A stretch of DNA of 64,000 nucleotides from positions 1 to 64,000 of the forward strand of contig JAJRSE010000071.1 in NCBI GenBank assembly GCA_024278955.1, given 5' to 3'. The notes beneath the pieces are model-generated. The model searched no databases. It was not told where the DNA came from and saw nothing but the letters and a program-made list of their open reading frames with translations. The DNA comes from Planctomycetota bacterium. GTDB lineage: Bacteria > Planctomycetota > Planctomycetia > Pirellulales > Lacipirellulaceae. Made by a program: the position numbers and the translations under genes. Below, piece by piece: positions 33,729 through 43,074 of this stretch. The first letter of the stretch is position 1, and the number at the start of each line of letters is the position of its first letter.

Positions 33729-35333
33729 ATGAAGTCTCCAAGCCCTGCTTACTCATTGCTTGCGGCCAGCCTTGCTGGGCTGCTAATTTGCTTCGCGCTA
33801 GCAGGCACACGATTAAGCGGACTCCTGATCAACTCGGCTTGGCTCGCCGCGGGGACGCTCGCCGTGAGCCTCCCACCAGGAATTTTTCTCGCGGTTCTCA
33901 CCGCCAAGACCTCGCTCGCCGGACGCCGTTTTGTTCAACATCTGCTCATTGCGCTGCTGTTCGTACCCCTCTACGTGCAAGCCGCTGCTTGGCAAACTTT
34001 GCTTGGGCCCACGGGTTGGCTAACGGGAGAATTGCCTTGGCTTGTTGGTTGGCGCGGTGCTATTTGGGTCCACGGCCTCGCCGCCATTCCTTGGGTGACT
34101 TTAGCCGTTGGCGTTGCGCTGCGAAACATTCCTCGCGAACTGGAGGAAGAAGCCCTGCTCAGCTCCACCCCTTGGCAAGTTCTTATCCGCGTCAGCCTCC
34201 GCCGCGCGGTTCCCGGCATCCTGGCTGCCAGCCTTTGGATCGCAGTGATCTGCTTCGGCGAAATCGCCGTGACCGATCTCTTCCAAATACGCACCTTCGC
34301 CGAAGAAATTTACACGGCTGCCAATCTCGGCACCTTGGGCCAAAACCTTACCTCCTGGGAGGACGTCCCGCAGCTCGCTGCAAACGACCTCTGGCTTGGC
34401 ACTGCCGCTGTGCTGATGTTGGTCTTAGCAACGCTTGCCGCAATCTGGTCCTGGCTACCAAACTCCGAACAAGCCTCCGAGAACGAACCTTGGATTTGGC
34501 AAATCCGAGCAGGCCGTTTTTTCGCAGCCCCTGTCATGTGGCTTTTGGTTGCAATCATGATCGGAGTGCCGGTCGCAAGTCTCATGAACAAGGCCGGAAT
34601 GCAAACTCGCCGCGTCGATCAGGCGATCGTCCGAGAGTGGTCCGCCCCTAAGGCCGTAAGCATGGTTCTCGAAAGCCCCTGGGAGCACCGCCGCGAATGG
34701 CGTTGGTCTTTCACTCTCGGCAGCGTGGCTGCATGTGCCGCGACGTCTCTCGGGCTTCTTATTGCATGGTCGCTACGAACACGTTGCTTACCAACTTGGC
34801 CGGTAGCATTTCTATTAGCCCTAGGGTTTTCGATTCCAGGACCTTTGCTCTCGGTCTGGCTGATTCAACTCCTGAACCATCCTCTCGATTCCTTCTGGTC
34901 GCCGCTCACTTGGTGCTACGACCATACTATTCTGGCCCCCGTCTTGGTTCAATTTCTACGGGCGTTGCCGCTGTCGACCCTCGTTCTTTGGTCTCAGCTA
35001 GCCACGGTGCCCCAAGAGGTACTCGACAGCGCCACCAGCGAAGGGGCCGGCTGGTGGCGGCGACTGCTTTTGGTCGTCGTGCCGATGCGATGGCCAGCAG
35101 TTGCGGCCGCGGCGTGCATGTCGTTGATCGTCGCAATCAGCGACTTGGCGGCCACACTCCTGGTCGCACCTCCCGGCGTGGCAACCCTTTCGATGCGTAT
35201 CTTCGGGCTCTTACATTACGGAACCGAAGACCGCGTCTCGGCCCTCTGCCTCGCGCTGGCAATCTCGATCGGCCTCCTCACAACAATCGCCTGGAGTGTC
35301 TTGACCAGAAAATCGACAAAGTCTCACTTGTAA
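33729..35333 (+). CDS. ABC transporter permease, iron(III)/FbpB type
   Basis: 534 aa with about twelve membrane helices in two fused permease halves. Each half has an EAA loop for the ATPase: first ELEEEALLSSTPWQVL, second VLDSATSEGAGWWRRLLL. This fused layout is typical of FbpB/SfuB-like ferric ion permeases, though other substrates such as spermidine or thiamine are possible. No binding protein or matching ATPase lies next to it; the ATPase at 38169 is of another (export) class. Confidence 0.85.
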   Translation: MKSPSPAYSLLAASLAGLLICFALAGTRLSGLLINSAWLAAGTLAVSLPPGIFLAVLTAKTSLAGRRFVQHLLIALLFVPLYVQAAAWQTLLGPTGWLTGELPWLVGWRGAIWVHGLAAIPWVTLAVGVALRNIPRELEEEALLSSTPWQVLIRVSLRRAVPGILAASLWIAVICFGEIAVTDLFQIRTFAEEIYTAANLGTLGQNLTSWEDVPQLAANDLWLGTAAVLMLVLATLAAIWSWLPNSEQASENEPWIWQIRAGRFFAAPVMWLLVAIMIGVPVASLMNKAGMQTRRVDQAIVREWSAPKAVSMVLESPWEHRREWRWSFTLGSVAACAATSLGLLIAWSLRTRCLPTWPVAFLLALGFSIPGPLLSVWLIQLLNHPLDSFWSPLTWCYDHTILAPVLVQFLRALPLSTLVLWSQLATVPQEVLDSATSEGAGWWRRLLLVVVPMRWPAVAAAACMSLIVAISDLAATLLVAPPGVATLSMRIFGLLHYGTEDRVSALCLALAISIGLLTTIAWSVLTRKSTKSHL

Positions 35334-35392
35334 TGTCGAGATTCACTCCGTGAATCTCTCCTCTGGTGATTCGCAGAGCGAATCTCGACATA
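35334..35392. repeat. Cruciform repeat: outer 12-bp stem with two inner hairpins
   Basis: ATGTCGAGATTC (35334-35345) is complementary to GAATCTCGACAT (35381-35392). Within lie GATTCACtccGTGAATC (35341-35357) and GATTCGCagaGCGAATC, so two structures compete: one long stem or two short hairpins. It begins directly after the permease stop. Confidence 0.85.
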
Positions 35393-35534
35393 ACACCCCA
35401 ATCGGCTAGAATGATTGGGCCGTATCCTGCTAAGCAAGCCCGCTTGATTTCTACGGAACAAACTTTTCATGCCTGTGCGACTTCGCCGCTCTCGATCGAC
35501 CAAGCTTCTGCCTGCCTCCTGGGCAAAAATCGCC

Positions 35535-38048
35535 ATGCGCCGCACGGCTTGGTTACTGCTGATGATCGCGGTCGTAACAACCACGGGTTGCAGCGGCTGC
35601 AATTCCAAAAACGCCGCCCAACAAGCAAGCGAAGAGGAAGAAGCAGAGAAAAAGAAAAAAGAAGCCGAAGAAAACAAGAAAAAAGCTCCGATAGAAATTG
35701 GTCCCTTGCTATCTCAACTCGGCCAGGACGAAGCCGCCGACCCAACCATCGCAAGCGGCAACCCAAAAGAGGGATCGCCCATTCTCGTTAAGCCGGGGCA
35801 TTGGACTCCAACCGTCCGGCGTATGAAAGCCAATTACGAAGACTTCGTCGGACGCACCTCGACAGGGCTATTTGACCGACGCAACCAGCCCTCGGTACTT
35901 CGCTATACTCGCTACACCTACGAAACCACCAGGCCGGTACTCTTGGCCAAAGGACGCGAAAAAATTATCACCGGCGAACTCTTTGTTCCCGAATACACCA
36001 CAGGCAAGCGAATACATTCGCGACTCTTCGAGCAAGAAAGCGGACGCGAAACGCCAACCTCGCCTCTCCCACTGCAAAAGATGCCTTCCTATCAGTATTT
36101 TCTCGTCGTCCTGGCCAAGGAAGCCTCTCGATACACTTACCTCAAAGTTACCGATGCCGTGCGCGCACCGTGGGAAGAAGAGCTAGAAGAAACCTCTTCC
36201 CCTCACTATCGAGTCGTTCTCGCCGATGCCGATCGCCCGCTCCCCCTTTCAACAAACTCCCTTGCTTGGACAAGCATTTCGACCCTCATCTGGGACGAAG
36301 TCGACCCAAGTCGCATGTCGGCAGAGCAGCAAACTGCACTCCTCGATTGGCTCCACTGGGGGGGGCGAATACTTATTAACGGACCCGACTCGCTCGACAC
36401 GCTTCGCGGCAGCTTTCTCGATCCTTATCTCCCTGCCGAGAGCGAAGGGCCACGTAAGTTCGACGCCTCCGACCTAGCCGCTTGGTCAAGCCTCTGGGCT
36501 CGCCGCAGCCAAGGCGCCGACTTGCCCCCGCTCGTCCCCAAGCAACCCTGGTCAGGCATTCGCCTCAAACCACGCGAGGGGGCTCGCGAGTTGCTAGGCG
36601 GCGCCAAATTGTTCTTTGAACGCAACGTAGGCCGCGGCACGGTCGTCGTATCGGCCTTTCAATTGGCCGAACGCGATTTTATCAATTGGCCCGGCTACGA
36701 TTGCTTCCTAAACTCGGCCCTGCTAAGTAGACCCCGTCGGCGATTCTCTGCCGGCGAGTACGGCGGGCCGCGCGTGACTTGGCAAGATTTCTCGCCGCAA
36801 CGACTCGATGCGCACTTCATCACCGGCCTTCGCCTTTTTGCACGAGATACCGCTCTCAAGGCAAATTGGCAACGCGTTGCCACGACCAGTAACAATCAAT
36901 TCGGAGTACTCGACGAAATCGTCACCGAAAAAGTCGATCGCCCCGGAGGCATCGCCGCCTGGAGCGAAGATAGCCCCGTCTCGCTTGCCGCACGCGAGGC
37001 CCTCGACGAAGCCGCTGCCGTCCGAATCCCTAGCGCAGGCTTTGTTCTTACCTGCCTGGGGCTCTATCTCATCGTCTTGGTGCCGCTCAACTGGATTGTC
37101 TTCCGCAGTATGGGCCGAGTCGAATGGGCATGGATCGCCGCCCCTGTGATCGCGCTGCTCGGAACCTGGACCCTAGTCCGACTTGTCCAGCTCGACATTG
37201 GTTTTGTGCGAGCCCACACCGAAATCGCCTTGCTCGAATTACAAGGAACCTACGAGCGTGGCCTGCTCACCCGCTACACCGGCCTCTATTCTTCGCTCTC
37301 GACCACTTACGAAATCGCTTACGATGAACCCACCACCATGGCCCTTCCATTTCCGGCCAAAGAAAAAGACGTCCTCAAAGTCGGCGATCGCAGCTCGCCC
37401 GTCGTCTTCGAGAAGCTCCGCAAGACCAGTTTGCAAGGCTTAACGGTTTCCTCCGCATCGCGTCGCGCGGTCCACAGCGAGCAACTCGTCTCGCTTGATG
37501 GCTCCCTACGCTTGGGCACTTCATCACGCGGGAGCACGCAAATCGAAAACCGATCGGGCTACAACCTTCGCGACGTCGTCGTTGTCCGGCGGACATTCGT
37601 CAAAGGCAAGGAAGGAGATTCGCTCGCAAGTCAGCCCCAAATCATGGGCTCTTGGGTTGGCGAGCTTCGCAACAACGGCACCGCGGTACTTGGCCCCGTT
37701 CCGATCGACCTCGCCGCAGATCGCATCCCCTTCGAGCAAGAACGTACCCAAGCAGCCCTTGTAAGCAGTACCCCGAGGATTAATGTCAACGCACTCATGA
37801 AGCTCGCCTTCCAATTTCCCGGAGACAACGACCCCAGGCAAAAAAACCGCGAAGAGGTCCGTCTCGTCGGAGTCATCGACCACATGCTTTCCGGCACCAA
37901 AACCACGCCCATGGCGTCGCAAATCCGGGGAGCGACCGTCGTACTAGCTCACCTAAAATACGCCGCCCCGCCCGAACCTCAACCCGACGTCAACAGCCGT
38001 CCCGACGTCATTACCGAAAAACCCATCCCAACCAACAGCACCAAGTAA
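35535..38048 (+). CDS. Large membrane-anchored lipoprotein of unknown function
   Basis: 837 aa. The lipobox TTTGC puts the lipidated Cys at about 19. A charged Glu/Lys-rich stretch follows. Residues 200-420 include a segment like a glutamine-amidotransferase/DUF4350 fold (LIWDEVDPSRMSAEQQ ... WGGRILINGP), without an obvious catalytic Cys. Two membrane helices lie at about 497-550. The C-terminal 280 residues are beta-rich. ATG 35535 fits the lipoprotein signal better than the start at 35469. The downstream gene encodes an ABC ATPase, so it may be an accessory protein of an ABC exporter. Confidence 0.72.
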   Translation: MRRTAWLLLMIAVVTTTGCSGCNSKNAAQQASEEEEAEKKKKEAEENKKKAPIEIGPLLSQLGQDEAADPTIASGNPKEGSPILVKPGHWTPTVRRMKANYEDFVGRTSTGLFDRRNQPSVLRYTRYTYETTRPVLLAKGREKIITGELFVPEYTTGKRIHSRLFEQESGRETPTSPLPLQKMPSYQYFLVVLAKEASRYTYLKVTDAVRAPWEEELEETSSPHYRVVLADADRPLPLSTNSLAWTSISTLIWDEVDPSRMSAEQQTALLDWLHWGGRILINGPDSLDTLRGSFLDPYLPAESEGPRKFDASDLAAWSSLWARRSQGADLPPLVPKQPWSGIRLKPREGARELLGGAKLFFERNVGRGTVVVSAFQLAERDFINWPGYDCFLNSALLSRPRRRFSAGEYGGPRVTWQDFSPQRLDAHFITGLRLFARDTALKANWQRVATTSNNQFGVLDEIVTEKVDRPGGIAAWSEDSPVSLAAREALDEAAAVRIPSAGFVLTCLGLYLIVLVPLNWIVFRSMGRVEWAWIAAPVIALLGTWTLVRLVQLDIGFVRAHTEIALLELQGTYERGLLTRYTGLYSSLSTTYEIAYDEPTTMALPFPAKEKDVLKVGDRSSPVVFEKLRKTSLQGLTVSSASRRAVHSEQLVSLDGSLRLGTSSRGSTQIENRSGYNLRDVVVVRRTFVKGKEGDSLASQPQIMGSWVGELRNNGTAVLGPVPIDLAADRIPFEQERTQAALVSSTPRINVNALMKLAFQFPGDNDPRQKNREEVRLVGVIDHMLSGTKTTPMASQIRGATVVLAHLKYAAPPEPQPDVNSRPDVITEKPIPTNSTK

Positions 38049-38070
38049 ATAGACAGGGGAAGGAAATTTG

Positions 38071-38124
38071 AATCACAACGACACAACGCATATTTTTCGT
38101 CCTGTTCGTCGTGCCGTCGTGGTT
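38071..38124. repeat. Imperfect inverted repeat (CACAACGACACAACG family)
   Basis: Left arm 38071-38089 and right arm 38105-38124 are complementary with a few mismatches (CACAACGACACAACG versus CGTCGTGCCGTCGTG). Related fragments occur at 2267-2280 and 8048-8063. It lies between the lipoprotein and ABC ATPase genes. Confidence 0.65.
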
Positions 38125-38168
38125 CATCCTCTCGCAGCCCACAACTCGCAACTCAAAACTCTCCTCCC

Positions 38169-39095
38169 ATGATCGAACTAAAAAACTTCGGCAAACATTA
38201 CGGCGATTTCGTGGCCGTTCAGAATTTGAATCTCAAGATCGAAGCCGGCGAAATGTTTGGCTTCATCGGACCCAACGGTGCCGGCAAAAGCACGACCATC
38301 CGTTTCCTCGCAACCCTACTACGAGCAACCCACGGCGAAGGCTTCGTCAATGGGCATAGCGTCACCGGCGACCCGATTGGCGTACGCCGAAGCGTCGGCT
38401 ACATGCCCGACAATTTCGGCGTCTACGACGGCATGAAAGTTTGGGAGTTCCTCGACTTCTTCGCCGTCGCCTACCAGGTGCCCAAGGCCCGCCGTAAAAC
38501 GGTGCTCTCCGATGTCCTTGAGCTACTCGACCTCACCCATAAACGCGACGATTTTGTCAACGGCCTCTCCCGCGGCATGAAACAGCGGCTCTGCCTCGCC
38601 AAAACCCTGGTCCACGACCCCCCGGTACTCATCCTCGACGAGCCGGCCAGCGGCCTCGACCCGCGCGCTCGCTTAGAAGTAAAAGCCCTACTCAAAGAAC
38701 TGCGCAACATGGGTAAGACGATTCTCATCTCAAGCCATATCCTCACCGAGCTCGCCGATTGCTGCACCTCGATCGGAATCGTCGAACGCGGTCAGCTGCT
38801 ACTCCACGGGCCAATCGACAAGGTCTACCGCAAGATCGCAAAAAACCGCCGCATCGAAGCTCGCTTCACCGGCAACCCCGCACAGGGCATCAGCCTCATC
38901 CGAAGCGACCCGAACGTAACCAGCCTCGAACTCGACCCCCGCGGCTGCACGCTTGAGATGAAGGGAAAAGACCCCGAGGTCCAGCGACTCCTGCGGCAAC
39001 TCGTCGCCGCCGACTGCGGCCTACTCTCGTTCGGCGAAAAAGAACCGACGCTCGAAGATGTGTTTATGATGGTTACCAAGGGGCTGGTGACGTAA
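38169..39095 (+). CDS. ABC transporter ATP-binding protein (ABC-2 export type)
   Basis: 308 aa. Walker A GPNGAGKSTT (about 36-45), Q-loop region, signature LSRGMKQR (about 132-139), Walker B VLILDEPASGLDP (about 153-165) and the switch His in ILISSHILTEL. The C-terminal 80 residues form the extra domain of the GldA/CcmA-like group. A permease partner is not encoded next to it in this window; the upstream lipoprotein is the nearest membrane protein on the same strand. Confidence 0.92.
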   Translation: MIELKNFGKHYGDFVAVQNLNLKIEAGEMFGFIGPNGAGKSTTIRFLATLLRATHGEGFVNGHSVTGDPIGVRRSVGYMPDNFGVYDGMKVWEFLDFFAVAYQVPKARRKTVLSDVLELLDLTHKRDDFVNGLSRGMKQRLCLAKTLVHDPPVLILDEPASGLDPRARLEVKALLKELRNMGKTILISSHILTELADCCTSIGIVERGQLLLHGPIDKVYRKIAKNRRIEARFTGNPAQGISLIRSDPNVTSLELDPRGCTLEMKGKDPEVQRLLRQLVAADCGLLSFGEKEPTLEDVFMMVTKGLVT

Positions 39096-39299
39096 AGATC
39101 CCTGTTTAAAGCACGGTAATGATGTCCCCTAGCTGGAAATCAGTCACGCCTTTAGGACACTTTCCGGCTAAGGTCGATGCTTCCCGGGTCGCGAAGCCTC
39201 CGCTGTGTAAAGGCTTGCAGAGGAGAACAGTTTTGGTACGTTACCAAGCTACAAGATATTTCCTTCCACTGTACCACATTCACCTTGCAGAGAGCTGCG

Positions 39300-39737
39300 A
39301 TGGAAACAACTGTTCAACTCGTTATCGTTTCAGCAGCTGCCAGTGTCATCGTCGCTGTGATTACTTCAGCACTAACCAAGCGGGCGGAACGCCGTGATGA
39401 TCTGCACCGTCGTGAACTCAAACATTATCGCGAGCTTCTGTCAGCAATTTCCGAGTTAGCAGTTGATGGAACTGACAAGAATAAGGCTAATGTCCGATTT
39501 GCTCACGCAGCCAATACGATTGCACTTGTTGCACCTCAGCCAGTAATAAATGCCTTGATGGATTTTCACGAGGAGGTTCGAATATCAAATACTAATCGAA
39601 CTTTGAAAGGCCATGATGCCAAGTTAAAAGCTTTACTGTTGCAGATTCGCAAGAGCCTCCAGATGCCATTTTCCGATATCCCAGAATCGTTTCATTTTCA
39701 CCTCATTGGCTCATCCACTCCAAACGAATTGACCTGA
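39300..39737 (+). CDS. Small membrane-anchored protein of unknown function
   Basis: 145 aa. An N-terminal helix (about 5-24) is followed by a basic stretch (TKRAERRDDLHRRELKHYRE) and a helical soluble domain. ATG 39300 has AGAGAG upstream. Base composition is lower in GC than that of its neighbours (many AAT, ATT and GAA codons), which may mean recent acquisition. Family not recognised. Confidence 0.55.
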   Translation: METTVQLVIVSAAASVIVAVITSALTKRAERRDDLHRRELKHYRELLSAISELAVDGTDKNKANVRFAHAANTIALVAPQPVINALMDFHEEVRISNTNRTLKGHDAKLKALLLQIRKSLQMPFSDIPESFHFHLIGSSTPNELT

Positions 39738-39931
39738 CATAAACGTATCTCACTCCGCAGTCCGTATGATGGGCCAAAGCGAAGCGGCGGCCCATCGATT
39801 CTATCGACGTAGACCTTCTCGAAACGATGGGCCTATCGGCACCATCCTACCTCGGTTTTGGTACGTTGGCCACTTCGGCAACCTGACTCAGGATGAGTTT
39901 GAATTCACAATTCTTCATAAGGCAATCTTTC

Positions 39932-40474
39932 CTACCCCAACAACAACGGCGCATCGCCCTCCGCGTCGCGTTCTTCCCACTGCTTACGAATCTCGCCCAA
40001 GCCGTAGACGCACAAATCAAAATTTTCGCTTAGCCGCTCTAGCACCTGGTCAGGCGCCGATTTTTTATCAGCGGGTAACCGACTCGCCAGCAGGTAGTTG
40101 CGTTTGCCCTGGTCTTGATAGTCGAGCAGGCTATCTTTTTTTCCTTCGCGTTGCCGCTTCGAAATTTCGGGATACAGCCCCGTCCAGAAAAGCGTGTAGT
40201 CGCCGATGTGCCGATGCACCCGGCGCCGCGCCACGCCTTGTCGTGCCTGGGCCTCGGCCAACATGTCGGCCACTTGCGAAAGCCGTTCGCCGGTCGGAGT
40301 ACGGACGCCATAGATGGCATCGGTCCGAACGAAGTAGACGAGCATCTCGGACAAGTAATCGACCAACGGAGGGTCCGCCACTCCGAGACGCGTTGTGAAC
40401 GTGTACTCAGTCAGACCGGCAAAGAAACGCCGTAACAATTCGTTACGCGAAGAATGAGGTGAACTCGCTGTCAT
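39932..40474 (-). CDS. Conserved hypothetical protein, helical
   Basis: 180 aa, mostly helical, with many Arg, Glu and aromatic residues (RFFAGLTEYTFTTRLGVADP, RVHRHIGDYTLFWTGLYPE). ATG 40474 has a strong GGAGG 7 nt upstream. I recall similar sequences only from planctomycetes. No signal peptide or membrane helix. It is convergent with the gene at 39300. Confidence 0.75.
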   Translation of the reverse strand: MTASSPHSSRNELLRRFFAGLTEYTFTTRLGVADPPLVDYLSEMLVYFVRTDAIYGVRTPTGERLSQVADMLAEAQARQGVARRRVHRHIGDYTLFWTGLYPEISKRQREGKKDSLLDYQDQGKRNYLLASRLPADKKSAPDQVLERLSENFDLCVYGLGEIRKQWEERDAEGDAPLLLG

Positions 40475-40792
40475 AGACGACCTCCAAGTGAACGGGGGTC
40501 GGTTGGGCCGCAACCGTTTGCGACTCAACCCGTTCAATTTTACCTTGCCAACCGAGGGAAGGTCAAATCGAGTCTGTCGGTAATAACGCCTATTCTATCT
40601 TCGGCAAGGCTTTTACCGGCACACCAGGAAAAATCGTGCAAGCAAGAAACTCTCGCACGCTAAGCAAAAAGAACCCTCCAGAGAAGAATCAAGCGAACCA
40701 CAACGGGCATGGAGGACACCAAGTTTTTTTAATTGATTTTGTCGAGAAACCCCTGGGCCTTTCTTCATCGAAACGGATGAAATTGCTTCTTC

Positions 40793-40830
40793 CTCAGTGT
40801 TCTCTGTGTCTCGGTGGTAATTTTTCTTCT
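40793..40830 (-). repeat. CTCTGTG-family repeat fragment
   Basis: CAGTGTTCTCTGTGTCTCGGTGG lies in a non-coding gap of about 380 nt between trpA and the gene at 40474. It is related to the repeats at 946, 3069 and 44217 but much shorter. Confidence 0.55.
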
Positions 40831-40856
40831 TTGAACCGTGAACAGTTACGTACAGC

Positions 40857-41654
40857 CTAACCAAGCTCGGCCACCAGCGACGCGACATACTCACCGATTT
40901 CCCGCAACGTGCCGCCACGATCGGTTTCGGCAGTCTCCATCCGCCGGACAATGGCCGAACCAACAATCAAACCATCTGCTACCGGTGCAAGCAGTCGCAC
41001 ATGCTCGGGCTGGCTAATCCCGAAACCTATGCAGACGGGTAGCGGACTGTTTTCGCGTAGCCAGCCCACTCGCTCGACCAGCTCGTCGGGCAACTCGGTT
41101 CGCTCTCCCGTGATGCCCGCAATCGACACGTAGTACAAAAACCCGCTCGACGTTTCGGCAATTCGCAGCGCCCGATCGCGAGGCGTTAGCGGCGTGACCA
41201 ATTGAATAAGGCTCAAATCTCGCGATTTACAAACTTCGGCAAGTCGCGGCGATTCCTCAAGTGGCAAGTCAGGAACAATCATTCCCGCCACACCATGCCG
41301 GACCAGCGCGTCCGCATATTTCTCGACGCCATGGCGATAGATAATCGCGTAGCTCCCCATCGTGACAAGCGGAGTTTCCACTTGCGGCGTCACAGCCCCA
41401 AGAGTTTTCAAAATCTCGGCAAGCTTCACCTTCTTGTTTAGCGCTCGTGTATACGAAGCCTGAATCACCGGCCCGTCGGCAATCGGATCGCTATATGGAA
41501 TACCGACTTCGCACATCGAAGCCCCGCGAGCAGCCAGCTCCCGGATCATCGCAGCCGTAAACTCCAAATCCGGATCGCCAGCCGTCAAGAAAGGCATCAA
41601 CGCCTTACGGTTTTCCTTGCGAAGTCGAGTAAATAAATCGTCGATAGCGGACAT
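40857..41654 (-). CDS. trpA: Tryptophan synthase alpha subunit
   Basis: Cleaves indole-3-glycerol phosphate to indole and glyceraldehyde-3-phosphate. 265 aa, a TIM barrel with MPFLTAGDPD, the catalytic Glu in CEVGIPYSDPIADGPVIQ (both conserved acids present), the flexible loop and the phosphate-binding glycines near VGSAIVRRME. It lies 66 nt downstream of trpB. Confidence 0.97.
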   Translation of the reverse strand: MSAIDDLFTRLRKENRKALMPFLTAGDPDLEFTAAMIRELAARGASMCEVGIPYSDPIADGPVIQASYTRALNKKVKLAEILKTLGAVTPQVETPLVTMGSYAIIYRHGVEKYADALVRHGVAGMIVPDLPLEESPRLAEVCKSRDLSLIQLVTPLTPRDRALRIAETSSGFLYYVSIAGITGERTELPDELVERVGWLRENSPLPVCIGFGISQPEHVRLLAPVADGLIVGSAIVRRMETAETDRGGTLREIGEYVASLVAELG

Positions 41655-41720
41655 GAGTTGAGAGGTAGGAAGTTGGAGGTCAGGGAGGAGAAGAAAAAAT
41701 CAACAATCAAACATCACACA

Positions 41721-42944
41721 TCAACCATTCCCCTTCAGCCGAGCAATCTCCGCAGCATCCTTATCGCCGCGACCCGAAAGGCATACCACCACGCGATCGC
41801 TGCGATCTCGCCCGCTCGCAATTTTCATGGCCTGAGCAACCGCATGAGACGACTCCAGCGCCGGCAAAATGCCTTCCAAACGGGCCATCAAATCAAAAGC
41901 CTTCATCGCATTGTCGTCGGTGCAGCTGGTGTAGGTCGCACGGCCCGTCGATTTCCAATAGCTATGCTCCGGGCCCACGCCAGGATAGTCGAGCCCTGCC
42001 GACATCGAATGCACATCGCAGGTTTGCCCGTCCTCGTCCTGCATGACATAAGAAAAGCTCCCGTGCAGCACGCCCGGCTCGCCGTAAGTTAGCGGCGACG
42101 CATGGTCGCCCGGCTGATCGCCGCGCCCGCCGGCTTCGACGCCCACCAACGAAACTCCCGTATGTTCGACAAGCGGGTAAAACATCCCCGCCGCATTGCT
42201 ACCGCCGCCGACGCAAGCAACCACCACCTCGGGCAAGCCGCCCAGCTGCTGGCGGCTTTGCTCGATCGTTTCGCGACCGATGACCGATTGGAAATCGCGC
42301 ACAATTTTCGGAAACGGATGCGGGCCAACCACCGAACCTAGAATATAGTGCGTCGTTTCCACACACGACATCCATTCTCGCATCGCTTCGTTCACGGCAT
42401 CGCGAAGCGTACGCGAGCCGCTGGTCACAGGCCGCACCTCGGCGCCGAGCAACTTCATCGAAAAAACATTCGGCGCCTGACGACGAATATCTTCCTCGCC
42501 CATAAAGACAATACACTCAAGCCCAAAGTGAGCACACGCCGTAGCCGTTGCCACGCCGTGCTGCCCGGCACCCGTTTCGGCAATCACCCGGCGTTTACCC
42601 ATTCGCATCGTAAGCAGCGCCTGGCCTACCGTATTGTTGATCTTATGCGCGCCTGTGTGATTCAGATCTTCCCGCTTGAGCCAAATCTCGGCACCGCCAC
42701 AATGCTCGGTCAATCGCTTAGCAAAATACAACGGCGAAGGGCGACCGACGTAGTTTTTCAGCAGATCATCGTACTCTGCCTGAAAGCTCGCATCCTGACG
42801 AGCAGCCTCATACTGCTCCGCAAGCTGGTCGAGCGCATAGATAAGCGTCTCAGGGACATACCGACCGCCAAAATCCCCAAACCGTCCGGCAGCGTCGGGA
42901 ACCTCAGCCGAGCACGACGCGTCGGTAGGTGGGGTAGTAGCCAT
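41721..42944 (-). CDS. trpB: Tryptophan synthase beta subunit
   Basis: Condenses indole with serine to give tryptophan, using pyridoxal phosphate. 407 aa with PLP lysine in [10 protein letters not shown], the catalytic Glu in ETGAGQHG and phosphate-binding [11 protein letters not shown] polar N-terminal extension of about 20 residues is present. It forms the alpha2-beta2 complex with TrpA from the next gene. No other trp gene lies nearby and no leader peptide was seen. Confidence 0.97.
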   Translation of the reverse strand: MATTPPTDASCSAEVPDAAGRFGDFGGRYVPETLIYALDQLAEQYEAARQDASFQAEYDDLLKNYVGRPSPLYFAKRLTEHCGGAEIWLKREDLNHTGAHKINNTVGQALLTMRMGKRRVIAETGAGQHGVATATACAHFGLECIVFMGEEDIRRQAPNVFSMKLLGAEVRPVTSGSRTLRDAVNEAMREWMSCVETTHYILGSVVGPHPFPKIVRDFQSVIGRETIEQSRQQLGGLPEVVVACVGGGSNAAGMFYPLVEHTGVSLVGVEAGGRGDQPGDHASPLTYGEPGVLHGSFSYVMQDEDGQTCDVHSMSAGLDYPGVGPEHSYWKSTGRATYTSCTDDNAMKAFDLMARLEGILPALESSHAVAQAMKIASGRDRSDRVVVCLSGRGDKDAAEIARLKGNG

Positions 42945-43074
42945 AAGTGTCTCCGGGTCAAACCCTCAATTCTCGATACCCACGCCCCAAGGGTCAAGGG
43001 CCTGCCCTCGTAATCCCCACGCAGCAACCGGCCCGCCACGCGGTCCGCGAAAGCGAAGCAATCCAGCCGCCGCC

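Noticed and set aside
39766-40398. Plus-strand frame of 210 codons
   Set aside because: Antisense to the helical protein at 39932-40474, which has a strong ribosome binding site and planctomycete-like sequence.
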